A stretch of 64,000 bases of DNA from Gordionus sp. m RMFG-2023 (GCF_954871325.1 NC_088775.1:82747561-82811560), one strand, 5' to 3'; shown: positions 47,865-60,588, counted from the first letter of the stretch. Translations and numbers: made by a program. The notes: generated from the sequence alone by a model not told the origin.

Positions 47865-50800
47865 TTATAAAAAATCATCATCATCTTGTGTCAAAGCAAG
47901 TAATATATTTTCAGGAATATAATCTGATATTGATTGTTGTTTACATGGTAAATGTGTTTTATCTATAAATATATCTGATTTAATACTTTTATTTATATCT
48001 TCCAATATAGGTGATGTTATATTATTTAAACATTTTGCTGACTTTCTTATAGTAGATGAATAGTAATCATTTTTATTATCTTTACTATATTTTTTGATAA
48101 ATTTTGAAGCTACATTATTTTTATTAATTGGGGAAGATCTTCTAAGGTCTGAAAGTTGAAGCTTTTTAGATTGCAATAATTTGGGAATAACAATAGGGTC
48201 AGCATCCTTATGAATTTGAGAACTAGTAGCTTTGTGGTAATTGTCTGTTATTTGTGTTAAAGATGATATGAAATTTGGGTCATTAAAAAAATCTTCATCA
48301 TTATCTTCAAATATAGGTGATTTTAAATTATTTATACTTGAATAATTATCATTTCTAGTAATTTTGATAGATTTATTATTGCATACATTACGATCAATAA
48401 GTGAACAAGGTGTACGATCATTTTCTTTAGATATAGTATGATTTTTATTAACTAAGGAAGATTTTGTAGTGAATGATAATTGAGGCTTTTGTAGTTTAGA
48501 GGATTTATGAATAAAGATAGAGCCATTATGGCTTGGTATCTGATATTTCGAAACTTCTTGAAATAATTTTGAGGGTGGAGTTCTAAATTTCTTTTTATTG
48601 TTATCATATAAATTATCTATTTGAGTCAATGAGGCTATAAAGTTTGGGTCATTAAAAAAATCATCATTTAAGCCTGAATCATCCCAAGTCAATGGAGATT
48701 CTTGATCTTTGATGTTGGCAATTTTTATTTTTGGAGATTTGCTTTTTTCATTTATTGATAAATTTTTGTCTTATTAAAAAATAAAAATTAATAAATTTAA
48801 AATGTGTATTAAATATTGTTAAAAATATAAAGTGGGTTAAGCTTAAGCATGCTACTCCATATAATAAATGGTTATAATCAGAGGGAGGCAAAAAATATTA
48901 CAAGTTTTGCAGGATGTATTATGTTATAACAAAGCCTCTGTAACCATTATATCTGATGAATCACTTAATGTAAGACTTGTTTTTGTTACTTTATAAATTT
49001 TAACCTTTATTTTCAAAATTATAAAAGGGTTAGATTCAAAAATGAAAGTTTATACTGTATTTTGTTCAACTTTTAAAAGGAGGCCAATGAATATGATATT
49101 AAAGAAAAAAAGAAATGGCTTTAGGGAAAGAAATAAGCTTATATATAATAAAATTAACACTTTTTATTTAGGCTAACCATAAACCAAAAGCAATTTAGGC
49201 AACATTGCTTGTCAACGCAAATATTCGTAACTGTTAATAATTGCAATTTCTGGGCTGTATATTTTAAAAAGTTATTTTTATCTATAAAAATTAGAAATAA
49301 GTGTAAAAAAATATGGCCTGAAAATATAAAACCTGGGCTGGGCCAAAAATTTTTTTAAAAAAATCTGGACTGGGTGGTGCAACTGGTACCTCTAGAGGTC
49401 TCTGATATTATAAAAGTAAGTACAATAAAAGGACACAATTGTTTTTCACAATTAAATATTTTTTTATAATGACATTTATTATTATTTATATTGGATATGT
49501 AAAAAAATTTTTTATATTTTTTTTAATAATGTGCAAAACACAAGATGAGATGGCAGAATGCAATATAACCATTTATAAAAGTTTTTAAAAAAGGGTTAAA
49601 ATTTATAAATACAAAACATCATATTATTCCCAGAAATATTTTCAAAAGGAATGTAACTGTGTAACATACTACCTATAACCTGATACTAATTATAACTTTC
49701 ACCCCAACCCTGGATATAAATAAATATCAGATATATATTGATATGTTTATATCAAAGGTATTATTAAATTACTTAGCCATGCAAATTGTGTCAGGTTTGA
49801 AGTCAAGAAAAATGACCACAACTTGATCAGGTTGATTGAGTCAGTAATAGGAAAAAAAGCTCCAGATAGAAACCCTGTGAAAAAAAACCTCCAGAAACCC
49901 CCATATAAATTACAAAAAATTTTTTTTTAAATCAAATTTAACACTCATAAATAAAATTTTTAGAAATTCTCTCATATAATATTGAATTTTTTCCATGAGA
50001 CTTCTTCAAATAGAAAATCAAAGAGTTGTGAGGAAATATTAGGGATGCTCTATCATAATAATATAAGGGGGTAGAGTGAAAAGTAAAAGAAGTTGTAAAA
50101 TTAGATAAAAGCATTCAGTCACACATGTTATCAGAAGTGTCAATAAAAAGAACTCTAAAAATCATAAGGCAAAGCACAACTCTTCAAATCTTGAGAATTT
50201 CGAAGGCCTAATTGAAGGTATTAGTTCAAATATAATTATATTTTCATAAAAATATAAATATTATATGTGGTTGGACAAATTGTGGTTCCCAGAACTCAAA
50301 AAGATTATTATTTTATAATGGCTAACATGTAGAAGAACGTATAATCATGTTTACAATAGATAAACGAATAATATAATAGAAAACTTGACAGCATGTTATA
50401 TGGATGGAAATATTGTCATGTCTTCAAAAAATTTTGTCACTAGAGTATTCATTTTCATCAAAGCTGTTTATTGTGTTCTCCAAAAAAATAAAATAATTAT
50501 GAAAAAATATTCAAAATAATAATATCTAAATATTAGGAAGGAAATTTATTTCCTGATTCATTATATAAATACAATTTTTTCAAAAACCTGCTATGATAGT
50601 AAAACTATCATTGGCATGATTATCAGTATTATTTTTTAGTTAAGGGGTCACATAGTAATTAGAGGATGCAAAGTACCCATAGAAAAATTCAGAAGACAAG
50701 TCTGGAAAGCTAATACAGAACCAATAAAACTCCAAGTTTCTTTTGTGGCATGCGGCTCAGCATTTATTTTCTTATGTGATTGACATTTCTGAGATTGGTT

Positions 50801-52941
50801 AATCTGAACAATGGTAAAGATATTCTTGATTATTTCGATAAAATTTATATCAATGGAGGTTGAAAGAGGTAATTGAAACCTGGAACATGAATCAGAGCAA
50901 TTAATCAATGTGAAGGATGGAATCATCGTTTTCCTATCTGGTTGGAAATAAATACCCATCAATCTGGGTAATTATTTAAAAAAATGAAATGTGCTGATGA
51001 AATCAAACTTCAACAATGACATGAAGGTAGATGGACCCTGAGACTAAATCCCAGTTATAATACCAAGATTTGGTTAAGAAAACTTTGCAAAGAATACTGT
51101 GATGTGGTGCAAAGTCTTCCAGATTTTATAATAAAGATTTCTTTCAATATTCGATGTCAACCTAAATTAATATTATATTAAATTTGTATATACTAATGAT
51201 GATTCATCAACAAAAAATATATACAATTACAAAATTTAGTCTACTTAATATTGTATATAGATGGATATTGTATTTATTATGATAACTAATTTTTACAAAA
51301 ATAAGAAATATATTGGTTATTTTATGGTATTTCCCCCAGTACCACTTTGAACATCACCATACATTTTTTATGGAGGTTATTTGTAACCTTCAAATAATAG
51401 AGTTATTAATTTTTTTTTAGCTTATTAATAAAATATATTTTCATAATATTTTTTTTGACTTAAATATTATATTTGCAATATTATAATTAAAATCCTAATT
51501 TATCTATAACTAATTAAAATAAGTGAAAATTAGGTCTTCAATAAAATTGAATAAAACAAAAAAATTATGGGGGTTCTAGGGATTCGATGTTCAACAGTCC
51601 AACCCATCAGTTTGGCTTAATGAGTCATTTAGAGGAGTTAAATGGTTTTTAATATAAAAATGCTATAAATAAAATGTTTTACTATGATAAAAGTTTTTAA
51701 TATCTGATAGGAGTTTTATGAACTTTCTTTCTAGGAAGAAAGGGTACAGTAATAGTGCACACAAATTGAATATGTCAACGCTGTGTTACAAAACGCAAAT
51801 AATGCATTTTAAGTGCATTTGTTTAAATTGAGTACATTTGCGTTTTATATTTTAAATTATTGATATGCGTTTTAAAACGCTGCGTTAAAATGTTCAATTT
51901 GTACACACTATAAGAAGTTGATTCTGCCATTAATTTTTGCTGGAGAAAGGAAATAATATAGGATTTCCAATCCAAATCATAAGGTTGGCTCATTGAATTT
52001 GTTCAAGCCCTCCTATTTGAAACCAACTTTTTAGCAATATAACTAGTTTAAATCATGACAATTTACTATAGAAAATTTTAGTTTTTATGTGAAAAAACCC
52101 AGAATTTATACAATTAATTTTTAAATAAGGAGAAGAATTATTAAAAAAGAATTAAAAAAAATAATATAATATTTTTTGGGTTTTTTATGTAAAAAATTAT
52201 CACAAAAATGTCATTATCAGCCAGTGGTATACAAACTTAAGTTATGATTAATAAGAAGTTTTTTTAAAAATAAAACCTATAAGTCAATCTTCTGTATATA
52301 ATATATTGAGCTTAAATGATTCAAATATATAAATAAAAAATGAAACTTATGGCTATTTAAATAAATATATTTCAATAATGATATCTAATTTTAACTATTA
52401 ATTATACTTTCTTTTAAGAATTTCAATAGCTCAGCAGTTTTCTTCATTCTAATATCTGTATTCTTTCTTCTTCTCACATTTTTTCTAAGTGATCCAAAAA
52501 TTAAATGTATATATATTATAATTTACTTAGTATCATCTATTTTAATGTCATCTAATAAAGTCCTCACACAGGGATTTGTGTTAATTGCATCAATTTGCGT
52601 CTAATAAATATTTAATATATGAATGATTAATATTAAATATACATTGCACTTTGCATAGACCAGTGAAACTTCTTTCAAGTCATCATTAAAGATGCCTTTA
52701 TTTTTTTCTTTAATAATTATTATAAATTAAAATATTCATTAAATACCTAATAAATTTTTAATATGAGAAGGAGATGGCGATTGATTGTCCCATATAATAT
52801 TTGGAACTGCTTGCGATGGAGTTGAATAAGAAAATGGGCTTTCATTCTAAAAAAATAAGATTTAGCATTATTATCTGATCATTATAAATTTACATTGTGC
52901 TTGTATGCATATAAATGAGCTCTTTTGGGTGTTTCATACAT
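47865..52941 (-). CDS. ETAA1: ETAA1-like ATR activator / RPA-binding protein
   Basis: ETAA1 binds RPA at stalled forks and activates ATR. Exons on the minus strand: 52941-52894, 52846-52747, 52695-52643, 52600-52527, 52484-52408, 48769-47865; phases match at all five junctions, giving 418 residues. It begins MYETPKRA, then IIWDNQSPSP and NLLG. This order matches human YETPKRA, IFWDQNSP and LGKG, and includes the Trp known in ETAA1 to be needed for ATR activation (Trp35 here). A basic/Leu-rich helix (MKKTAELLKFLKE) fits the start of the family's coiled coil. The last exon is Asn/Ser-rich and carries two near-identical motifs, DDFFNDPNFIASLTQI (153-168) and EDFFNDPNFISSLTQI, and ends LLALTQDDDDFL; these are likely RPA contacts by inference. 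It is much shorter than the human protein (about 926). A stop lies upstream in frame of the ATG. Confidence 0.85.
48770..52407. other. 3.6-kb last intron of the ETAA1-like gene
   Basis: Holds a TA-flanked MITE at 51755-51908 and a GCCC-rich MITE terminus near 49.32-49.41 kb (GGTACCTCTAGAGGTCTCTG). The rest is AT-rich sequence. Two open stretches, 48869-49001 (+) and 50648-50962 (-), have no recognised homology and no consistent splice partners. Confidence 0.6.
51755..51908. mobile_element. 154-bp Tc1/mariner-like MITE
   Basis: Starts GTGCACACAAATTGAATAT and ends AATGTTCAATTTGTACACAC, flanked by TA on both sides. The halves are largely palindromic (GCGTTTTAAAACGC, CAAAACGCAAAT/ATTTGCGTTTT). 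The TA duplication and GTG/CAC ends suggest the Tc1/mariner group; no transposase. Confidence 0.75.
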
Positions 52942-53737
52942 TTTTTTTCCGATTGAATCAGAAAGATAATGTTTATATGTCAGCTTTTACTGGCATGCAA
53001 TTTAATGTCAATTGACAGGTGACAGTTATTTCAAGAAAAATAAAAACTTCATTTCTATTATTTTTATTCTAGGTATAAACTTTGTTTGTCTTCAGTAGAG
53101 ATCTCAAGACCTCCGGAATTTAAAAAAAATTAGTACCAGCAGGGTTGGGAAAATAATTTAACAGACGGAAAATTTGTGCATAAAAATAATTTGAGCCGGG
53201 CCAGACAATTTAAAAGACATCGTGTAATAAATTATTAAAATATTATTTTTAGATATTATAAATAAAATATTATTTTTAGATATTATATATAAAAATAGAA
53301 TGGAACATTCGAAAATTAATTAATAAAAATTTGATTGAAATAAATTGAAATATAAATTAGTAGTCGAATTGTTTATAGTAGTAATACGACTACTAATTTA
53401 TAAACAATACGACTAATAAATTATATTTTAATTTATTTCAAACATCAAATTTATATTAATTAATTTTCGAATGCTCCATTCTATTTTTATATATAATATC
53501 TATAAATTATATTTTATTAATTTATTACACATCGGGTCTTAGAAAATATCTGATTTTTGGTAATATTTTAATAGACTAGCACGGGATATAAATAAATTTA
53601 ATTATCTCACCTACCATACAAGATAAGCAAACTATTTATTGCACCAAATAGACCATATAACAGCTGATCGGTATATATCCATCTTTTACGAATTCGATAT
53701 TTCGGATACGTTACCCTCCGACAGCTTATAAAAAAAT
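52942..53737. promoter_or_regulatory. shared 5' region of divergent ETAA1-like and HS6ST genes
   Basis: The two start codons face away from each other 796 bases apart, so promoters for both should lie here. Much of the space is occupied by a GCCC-rich MITE fragment (about 53100-53215) and a foldback element (53223-53529). That leaves about 150 bp next to ETAA1 and 200 bp next to HS6ST free of repeats. No TATA or other core motif stands out. Confidence 0.4.
53223..53529. mobile_element. 307-bp foldback MITE, 5-bp target duplication
   Basis: Almost wholly palindromic: TGTAATAAATTA at the left and TAATTTATTACA at the right. The arms meet near 53395 (AGTAGTCGAATTGTTTATA / TATAAACAATACGACTA). Flanked by CATCG on both sides (53218-53222, 53530-53534). 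A 24-base tandem repeat lies in the left arm only. Superfamily not assigned. Confidence 0.85.
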
Positions 53738-56700
53738 ATGAAATGCTTTTCTTCATATTTGTTCTTTACTAAATTAATTACTGCTCCAAATCTACCCAAA
53801 AAAGTATTATTTATTGTACTTTTAATAAGTTTGTATGTAATCTACACATTATTATCTAAAGAAAATTTGGGTTACATATACTTTAACATAATAAATTATT
53901 ACAATCCAAATTATATTTTACTAAATCAGACTTTAGAAAAAAGTATTTTTTCTAATCATTATTTTGATGAAACAAAATTTAAACAAATAAAATTTAACTT
54001 TACTGCTAATGATGTTTTAGTATTAATTCATATTCAAAAAACTGGGGGGACTTTTTTTGAAAATAAATTAACTCATCATTCTGCTATCAATTTCCCATGT
54101 AAATGTTACCATATAAAGAAAACTGTGTGTTCATGTCCAAGATTTATTTCTTTCAATAAAAATATATTGAATGAGGCACATATTACTAATTACAAAAAGT
54201 TAGATGATGATATAGAGGTAGATGATGATATATTTGAGGAAAACCAGAAATACAATGATATCAATATTAGCAGTATAGATTTAGAATCATACCCATCTAA
54301 AATCAATTCAAAAAATGATAATGAACTAAAAAATTTGTTACCTCTTGCTGATCACCATTCTAGATCTAAAAATAGAGACATGTGGCTGTTTGCAAGATCA
54401 ACATACTCTTGGAAAGCTTGTGGGTTACATGCTACTTGGACAGATTTAAATGAATGTGTACCAATGATTGTGGAAAACAAAACAAAGAAGGAAAAATTTA
54501 CAAAAAAGTAAAATTCTCAAATAATATTTTGTTCCCAAATACCCCAAATTGAAACAAAATTCTACATCTAATACTTATTTATATCTAAATATTTTTAAAT
54601 TAGTCAAATTTGAGTTTTATTGATTCTATTAATTCATGTGGTCTAGAATAAAAAGTTAACATATTAAGCCAAATCTTTTTTTAGAAGAAATATATTAAAA
54701 TTAACCCTCAAACAAGATTATTGTTGTTACGGCTTGATTTAGCCAATTTAAAAATGGCAAATTAATATTTTGGCTAAAATATTATTAACGCCTCAAGATC
54801 ATCTTAATAGATGTCCAAGCCTTTCCACCATATATAGGCAATAGGCTTATATAATATTCTTGGTTAAAATCTTGAGTTAGCCATTTTTTATAAATTGCTT
54901 CGAGCTATTTAACAACACTAAATGGGAGCAGGAAGGCCTAGAGGGAAAAACTGTTGGATTCCTAGCTGAAAAATTTTTTACACATGGTTTTTAGAAATTT
55001 TATTTATAATCTTATGGCATTTGAAAATTTTACCCCATATACTTATTTTTTTTAGGTTTTTCTGAATTAGTGTCATTCCATATCAAATCAATCACTTTAC
55101 AATCCATCTCAGATTTTGTTGAAATTTGATATATAAGTTAATAAGGTGTTGTAATTGATGTATCCAAAATATTAGCCTTTTAACTCTATTAGAACTGAAG
55201 ATATAAGGTCTCAAAGTAGCTCTGCTTAGTCATTTTTGAAAAAAATGTCATAATTTTAATATTAGATGCATTATATATCTAATCTGACTCATTTTATAGC
55301 CCTTAGTAAACTTGTGATGTATTTTGTATAAAATTAATTTTTAGTACATATTCCATTCCATATCAAATCAATTGAAGATTCAATTTGATCCTCTTCGATT
55401 TTTTTTAAAAATTTGAATGATGGTATATGGCCAAAATCTTTAATAAATATCATTTATATTAAAATACATATAATAATTTTTTCAAATTTTTAAAATAAAA
55501 AGAAAACTTAAAGTTTAGACATATAAAAAAATAGGTGGGTGGGCATTGTTGATAATTCCCTGGATATTAATTCTCGCATAATTATACAAATCATTGATTA
55601 TAAGGACGTTGCAGGCTTGCTCTAATGGCTAACCTCTTAGTAATTCTTACTAAATTATTGCGCAAATCTGATTTTTTAGGATTTTATTTTAAATGCTATA
55701 ATTCACATATACTGTGACTTTAAAAAAAAATAAATTACTATATATTTGGTATAATACAGAATTTAAGCCATACTACTTATAATTAAGTGTAATAACTCTT
55801 GGCCCAGTACTTGTCTATATTTAGGATTTGTACAAATATTAGGAAGTATAGTAAAAAAAAAATTTGAAAGAAAAAAAGAGCAACATTTTCGGGTTTGCTA
55901 ATAAACTTATTTTTAATAAAGGGCTATTCTAGAGCTATTTAATAAAATATTTTTTTTTAGCCTAATTATTTTTTGAGACATTTTAAATTAAATATAGTGT
56001 ATTTTAGAATTTTCTAGTAAGCAAAATTTTACATTTTATTAGTTATTGTATATGTTAGTGTCAATATGTTTTTCCGGCAATGTATTTTTTTCAACTTTAA
56101 ATCGTTTTTTTGAATTTAAAATTTTGAATCTGAAAATGTATTCCAGCATGTTTAGAATAGCTATCTTATGAATTGTAGATAATTTTACCTATAACTATTA
56201 AGCCATTTATGATTTATATAAAAAAAATTAATGGAAAAATATAAATTATATTAAGTTCAAAAGTTCAAGGCAAAATTATCTGAAATTCATAGGGTAGGTA
56301 TTCCAAACACAATGGAATACCTTTTCGGTAAAATCAGATTTTTAAATTCAAAAAAAATAAGCTCAAAATATGGTTTAAAGTTGAAAAAATAACACATTGA
56401 CGCCATATATACTACCTACATTCAAATTTTTTAAAAAAGTCTAATTTTAGTTGATTTAATATGGAATACAAAATTTTTTTCCCTCCAGTTGGCGCTAAAT
56501 TCACTTGCTGGCATAAGTTAATATCAATTTTAATAATATAGATTAATCTAAAAAAACATAATAAAATATTTATTGAATAATATAGTAAGCATATAATATA
56601 AATGTTTAAAATTAAATTTCCTTGATTTTAATTTTATATAGATCCATAACAGATTCATTATTATTTAAAGTGTAAGTTTATTCCCCTGGCTGTCAAGGGG

Positions 56701-59406
56701 TGAAACGATAGTGGCAATATCATTTTTCGGGATATTAGAATATCCGGTATCGATGGATAATAAAAGGATTGAGAAGGTCATTTTTTGAATGTAAAAAAAA
56801 CAACCTTCTTTCAGCATCGCTAGTAATATTGAATATATGCTGCCTTACCATTCACTTTCATAAGAACATGTTACATGCCCTTTAATTTAAATCTAGGATT
56901 GTGGCAAACAGTTTTTAATCATCCAGATTCCTCTAAAGGCGAATATTATAAAAGTATCTGTCCTATATTTAGAAAGTCTAATTGTACCACTCGATTTATG
57001 ATTCTACGAAAAAATAATAAACCATCGATTTTTATTGTTTAAATCGCAACCCCATTAAAAAGTTGAAGATGCCACAGGATATGAGTTCTTGGTAGCAAGA
57101 TTATCTGAATTTTTTTATAATATAGAAATTTCTAAGAAGAATCAGACATTTAAGTATTTAAATGTGGAAAGAGATAGGAAAAATAGACAGCACCAATTTT
57201 TCTAAAAGGTTTTAATGAATATTAATAATTTTAAAGTTGCTAGAAAATACCGCATAATTATCAATCAAAAGGGTTATTTACAATATGTGCTATAGAAAAA
57301 ATCGTTTTAGCTCCATGAAAAGGGTCAGTCAAATTCGGGAAACAATGAGTGATGCGAAACTGGCATACAAATACTTGGAATAATTAGCTCCGACAACCAT
57401 TGTCCTGTCAGAATCAGTTCTTTTTTATCGCTGTCGAAGATATTGATAGCCCTCTTCAAAGAAATTTATTATAAGCGATTAATTCGATGCTCTTATATTT
57501 TTTTAAAATATAGTATTTAAAAATATGCAACTCATTTCAATTATTAATAATGATTGTTTCATGACATTTATTGCTTATTTATAAAATTTCGCAATAGCTT
57601 AATGAACAATAGAAGGAGGTATCCTTCAGAAAGGTAGGAGTAGGTTCCTAAGGTGGGTGGGAGGTTAATAAAATATAAGTCTATAAAGTTAATATAGGGC
57701 ACAAATTTTTCTCTCCAGGGAGACACTGATTACATAATATAAGAGTTGAAATTCGCATGGACCCTCTTTTTAAAGGCTATTTAAATTTAATTGTCGAATT
57801 TTCTATTATTTAAAAAAAAATAGCTACTTATACGCAACTATCCTGAGGGAACCCGTTACTAGATACATGAGCGAATTTTATCACGTTAAACGCGGGGGCA
57901 CTTGGAAAAAATCTCCCCATAAATGCGGTGGCAAATTTTACTCCTTACCTACCTGTTACGATTCAAAAGGCCCTAAATCTGATTGGTCCCACGCCAATAT
58001 GGAAGAATTTATGAGTTGCCCTTACAATCTGGCCCACAACCGGCAAACGCTTCATTTGGCCGATTTGGAATCGGTGGGATGTTACCAGTTAAGATAAATA
58101 AATGATTGTTTTATACATCACATTTTATTTTCTCCCGCTAATTTTCAAATTTTATATATTTAAAATCAGAATTAACAAAAAGGTAAATTAAATTTAATTG
58201 AACACTTTTTATTTGTAAGATTGTGGTATGATAATTTAATTAATTTACAATTTGAATTAGTAAAATTTTGATTTATTTATAAAAACGATTATTTAGGGTA
58301 TATTTATCAGAGACCTGCAGACCCGTATTAAAGCCATGACCGAAACACAAAAATAATCTGATTTTAAAAATGAGCCCGACCTGCCAAAAAATCGGGTCGG
58401 GTTACGGGCTGATTTTAAAAAAAAAATAATTGGAAGGGGCCTAGCTTGAAAATATAGAATTAAGGTTGTTTTTATTTTCGAATATTACAAAATATAATAT
58501 TATAGTTGCTAAAGAATCTTAGCCGCAAAGTTGCGCAATATTTTATATAATATGTGAATGATATTCAAATTTGACGATTTTATTGATAAAATTTTAATTT
58601 CCAATAACCATAAGGTTATATAGTATTTCATATTTTTTAAATTATTTCATATATTTATTACAGTTTCAATCTACCCCCAAAGTAGCCCAATATTTTTAAT
58701 ACAATGTAGCATTTAATTTAAATATTCTTATCATTCAAAACTGACTAACTTTATATTATTGGTTTAGCTAACCACATATTTTTTTAAGCATTACATAAAT
58801 GCATTATATGGGGTTAAATGCTTAACCGGCAAATTATATTTAAAAGTAAATGGGAGATAAGGTTGGATCGATGTGTTTAATTAAGAAAAAATATGCCTTA
58901 ATAAGAAATCATATAAATTTTTGACAAAAAAAAATTATCTTCAAATGTTTTCCTTTGTAAATTTAGTGTATAATCTCTTTCTTTTTTCAAAAAAAATTTT
59001 TTTTATTAGCAAAATCTTTCCCCCAGAGTTGTCAACGTCTGATTCGATGTCTGCTTCAAAAATCCATCTGGCATTGTTAAATAGCGCCAAGAAAAACTTG
59101 AGGGATAATCTGGCATTTTTTGGACTTCTCGAACATCTCCCCGAAACTCAATATTTGATCGGCAAGATGTTGGGAATCCACTTTAAGACTTCCTTCGATT
59201 CTGCAAGGGAAAATTACTCGAGGAAAAACAAGAGATTGACGCTGAAAAAGCTGACCTACGATTATAAATTGTCCAACGCTACCCTGCGAAAGATAGCGCG
59301 TGTCAATTATTTAGATATAGAACTATATCGTTTCGCCAAAAAATTGTTTTTTGAGAGGATCGAATATTTTAAAAAAGGAATAGAGCGGGAAAGGGAAAAT
59401 TATTAA
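53738..59406 (+). CDS. HS6ST: heparan-sulfate 6-O-sulfotransferase
   Basis: Golgi type II enzyme that transfers sulfate from PAPS to the 6-O of glucosamine in heparan sulfate. Exons: 53738-54507, 57824-58087, 59010-59406 (stop TAA); phases agree, 476 residues. A signal anchor lies at about 23-39 (VLFIVLLISLYVIYTLL). The 5'-PAPS loop is HIQKTGGTFFENKL (98-111). Next come CKC..CSC cysteines and WKACGLHATWTDLNECVP. The 3'-phosphate motif is ILREPVTRYMSEF (LRDPVSRYLSEW in vertebrates), followed by HVKRGGTWK and CPYNLAHNRQTLHLADLESVGC. The C-terminal FFGL, LDIELYRFAKKLF closes the fold. An insertion of about 70 acidic/polar residues lies between CSCPR (131-135) and MWLF (215). The first intron (3.3 kb) holds two MITE families. 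Confidence 0.93.
54723..54916. mobile_element. 194-bp GTTGTTAAA MITE
   Basis: Left GTTGTTACGGCTTGATTTAG and right (reverse complement) GTTGTTAAATAGCTCGAAG. The core GATGTCCAAGCCTTTCCACC corresponds to the 27212-27396 copy. No clear target duplication. Located in HS6ST intron 1. Confidence 0.7.
55073..56472. mobile_element. 1.4-kb element with ATTCCATATCAAATCAA ends
   Basis: CATTCCATATCAAATCAATC at the left reappears inverted at the right (GTTGATTTAATATGGAATAC), and a second direct copy lies at 55345. No transposase frame. It lies in HS6ST intron 1; a related end may occur near position 200. Confidence 0.45.
58311..58450. mobile_element. GCCC-rich MITE fragment in HS6ST intron 2
   Basis: Begins CAGAGACCTGCAGACCCG and contains GAGCCCGACCTGCC and CGGGTCGGGTTACGGGC between A-runs, as in the family copies at 7.6 and 63.1 kb. 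The right end is missing. Confidence 0.55.
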
Positions 59407-60588
59407 TTATTATAGAAAAATCTCACATGTTTTGGGGGAAGATGGAGCATTATTTAATATAGGCTACCAATCCTGCTTTCAAGTATTAAACTCTCAAAGG
59501 GTGGGGGGGGGATGGATATTTTTATTTCCCAATGATAAGGATTTGTATCTATTCGACATACCCCCAATTACTCTAAAAAAATAGATAGGATGATAAGTAG
59601 CCCATGTTAGGTACCTGAATTATATTTCCCTATAGACATTGTTGCAAAAATCTACGGCCCAATATTTATAAAGAATTCAATATAAGTATTATACTATATA
59701 AATATTATTTACACAGGATATCTAGTTATTAGCTTTTTTGATAGACACTTCTAAGATTCTAAAAAAAATATATGTTAAATTAATTTTTAAATATACCTCC
59801 CTAAAGGATCTTAATTTTTTTGTTACATATCAAAAATTATTAACAATCGTGGTATTTATAGTCAGCTTTACATTTACTTTTTATACATTCAAATTTTGCA
59901 TTTAATTTATTATAGATGTACATTTATTTGATGCCCTATTTGGTCAATATAACGTTTTAATCTCATAATTATATATAATATATAGATAACATTATATTTT
60001 TATTGAATTTTTTTTAAAATAATTATCAAAAACCGTACAAAGTTCGCCGTATAACATATTTATGATGAATAGTTTTAAAATAATTTATAAAATATTATTT
60101 AAGAAGTTACATAATTATTTTTTTTTATCATAAGAATTGAGATTTTTAAATTGAATTAGTTGACAAAACTAAAGAAAATATAAGTTACAAATAGATTAAA
60201 TAAAAATTATCCAGAGAGTTTATGAATAACAAAAAGTATTATGATATATAAATCAGAGATATTATAACAGAGCTTTTTTTCGCCGATATTAATGTTTAAT
60301 AAATACCCACAAATTAAAGATTTATATAGAATTATTAGCCTAGGTTTTTAAAATTTCTCATTATTCTCCAAAATATTTTACATTTCCTACGTTTCATTAA
60401 ATAATTAATTAATATTATGGAAATTGGATTCAGGAAATTTCTTTTCAATATTATCAATTTGATATAATTTTTTATCTCTAAAATAATTTGTACCTCTGAA
60501 ATAAATTTTATGCTTATATTTATTTAATAAATAATTATTCTTTTGTTGATTGAAACAATTTATAGAATATTTAAGTTAACGATTCGCT
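59407..60588. other. spacer after HS6ST
   Basis: AT-rich, with a short G run at 59503-59511; nothing else recognised. The only neighbours are the HS6ST stop and, from the other side, the stop of the Cys-rich exon. Confidence 0.5.
59503..59511 (+). repeat. poly-G tract (9 G)
   Basis: Short uninterrupted G run downstream of HS6ST. Confidence 0.85.

Noticed and set aside
48869-49001. Plus-strand frame starting MVIIRGRQKILQVLQDVL
   Set aside because: Looks protein-like and has a GTAAGA near its end, but no downstream exon keeps the frame open and I recognise no family; left as part of the intron description.
50648-50962. 104-codon minus-strand open frame in the ETAA1 intron
   Set aside because: No recognisable family, no phase-compatible splice sites to the ETAA1 exons (exon 5 joins exon 6 directly in phase), and composition does not stand out.
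58921-59009. Frame extending upstream of HS6ST exon 3
   Set aside because: Hydrophobic/Lys-rich translation of a T- and A-rich intron end; the acceptor TTTTTTTTATTAG at 59009 gives the right phase to exon 2.
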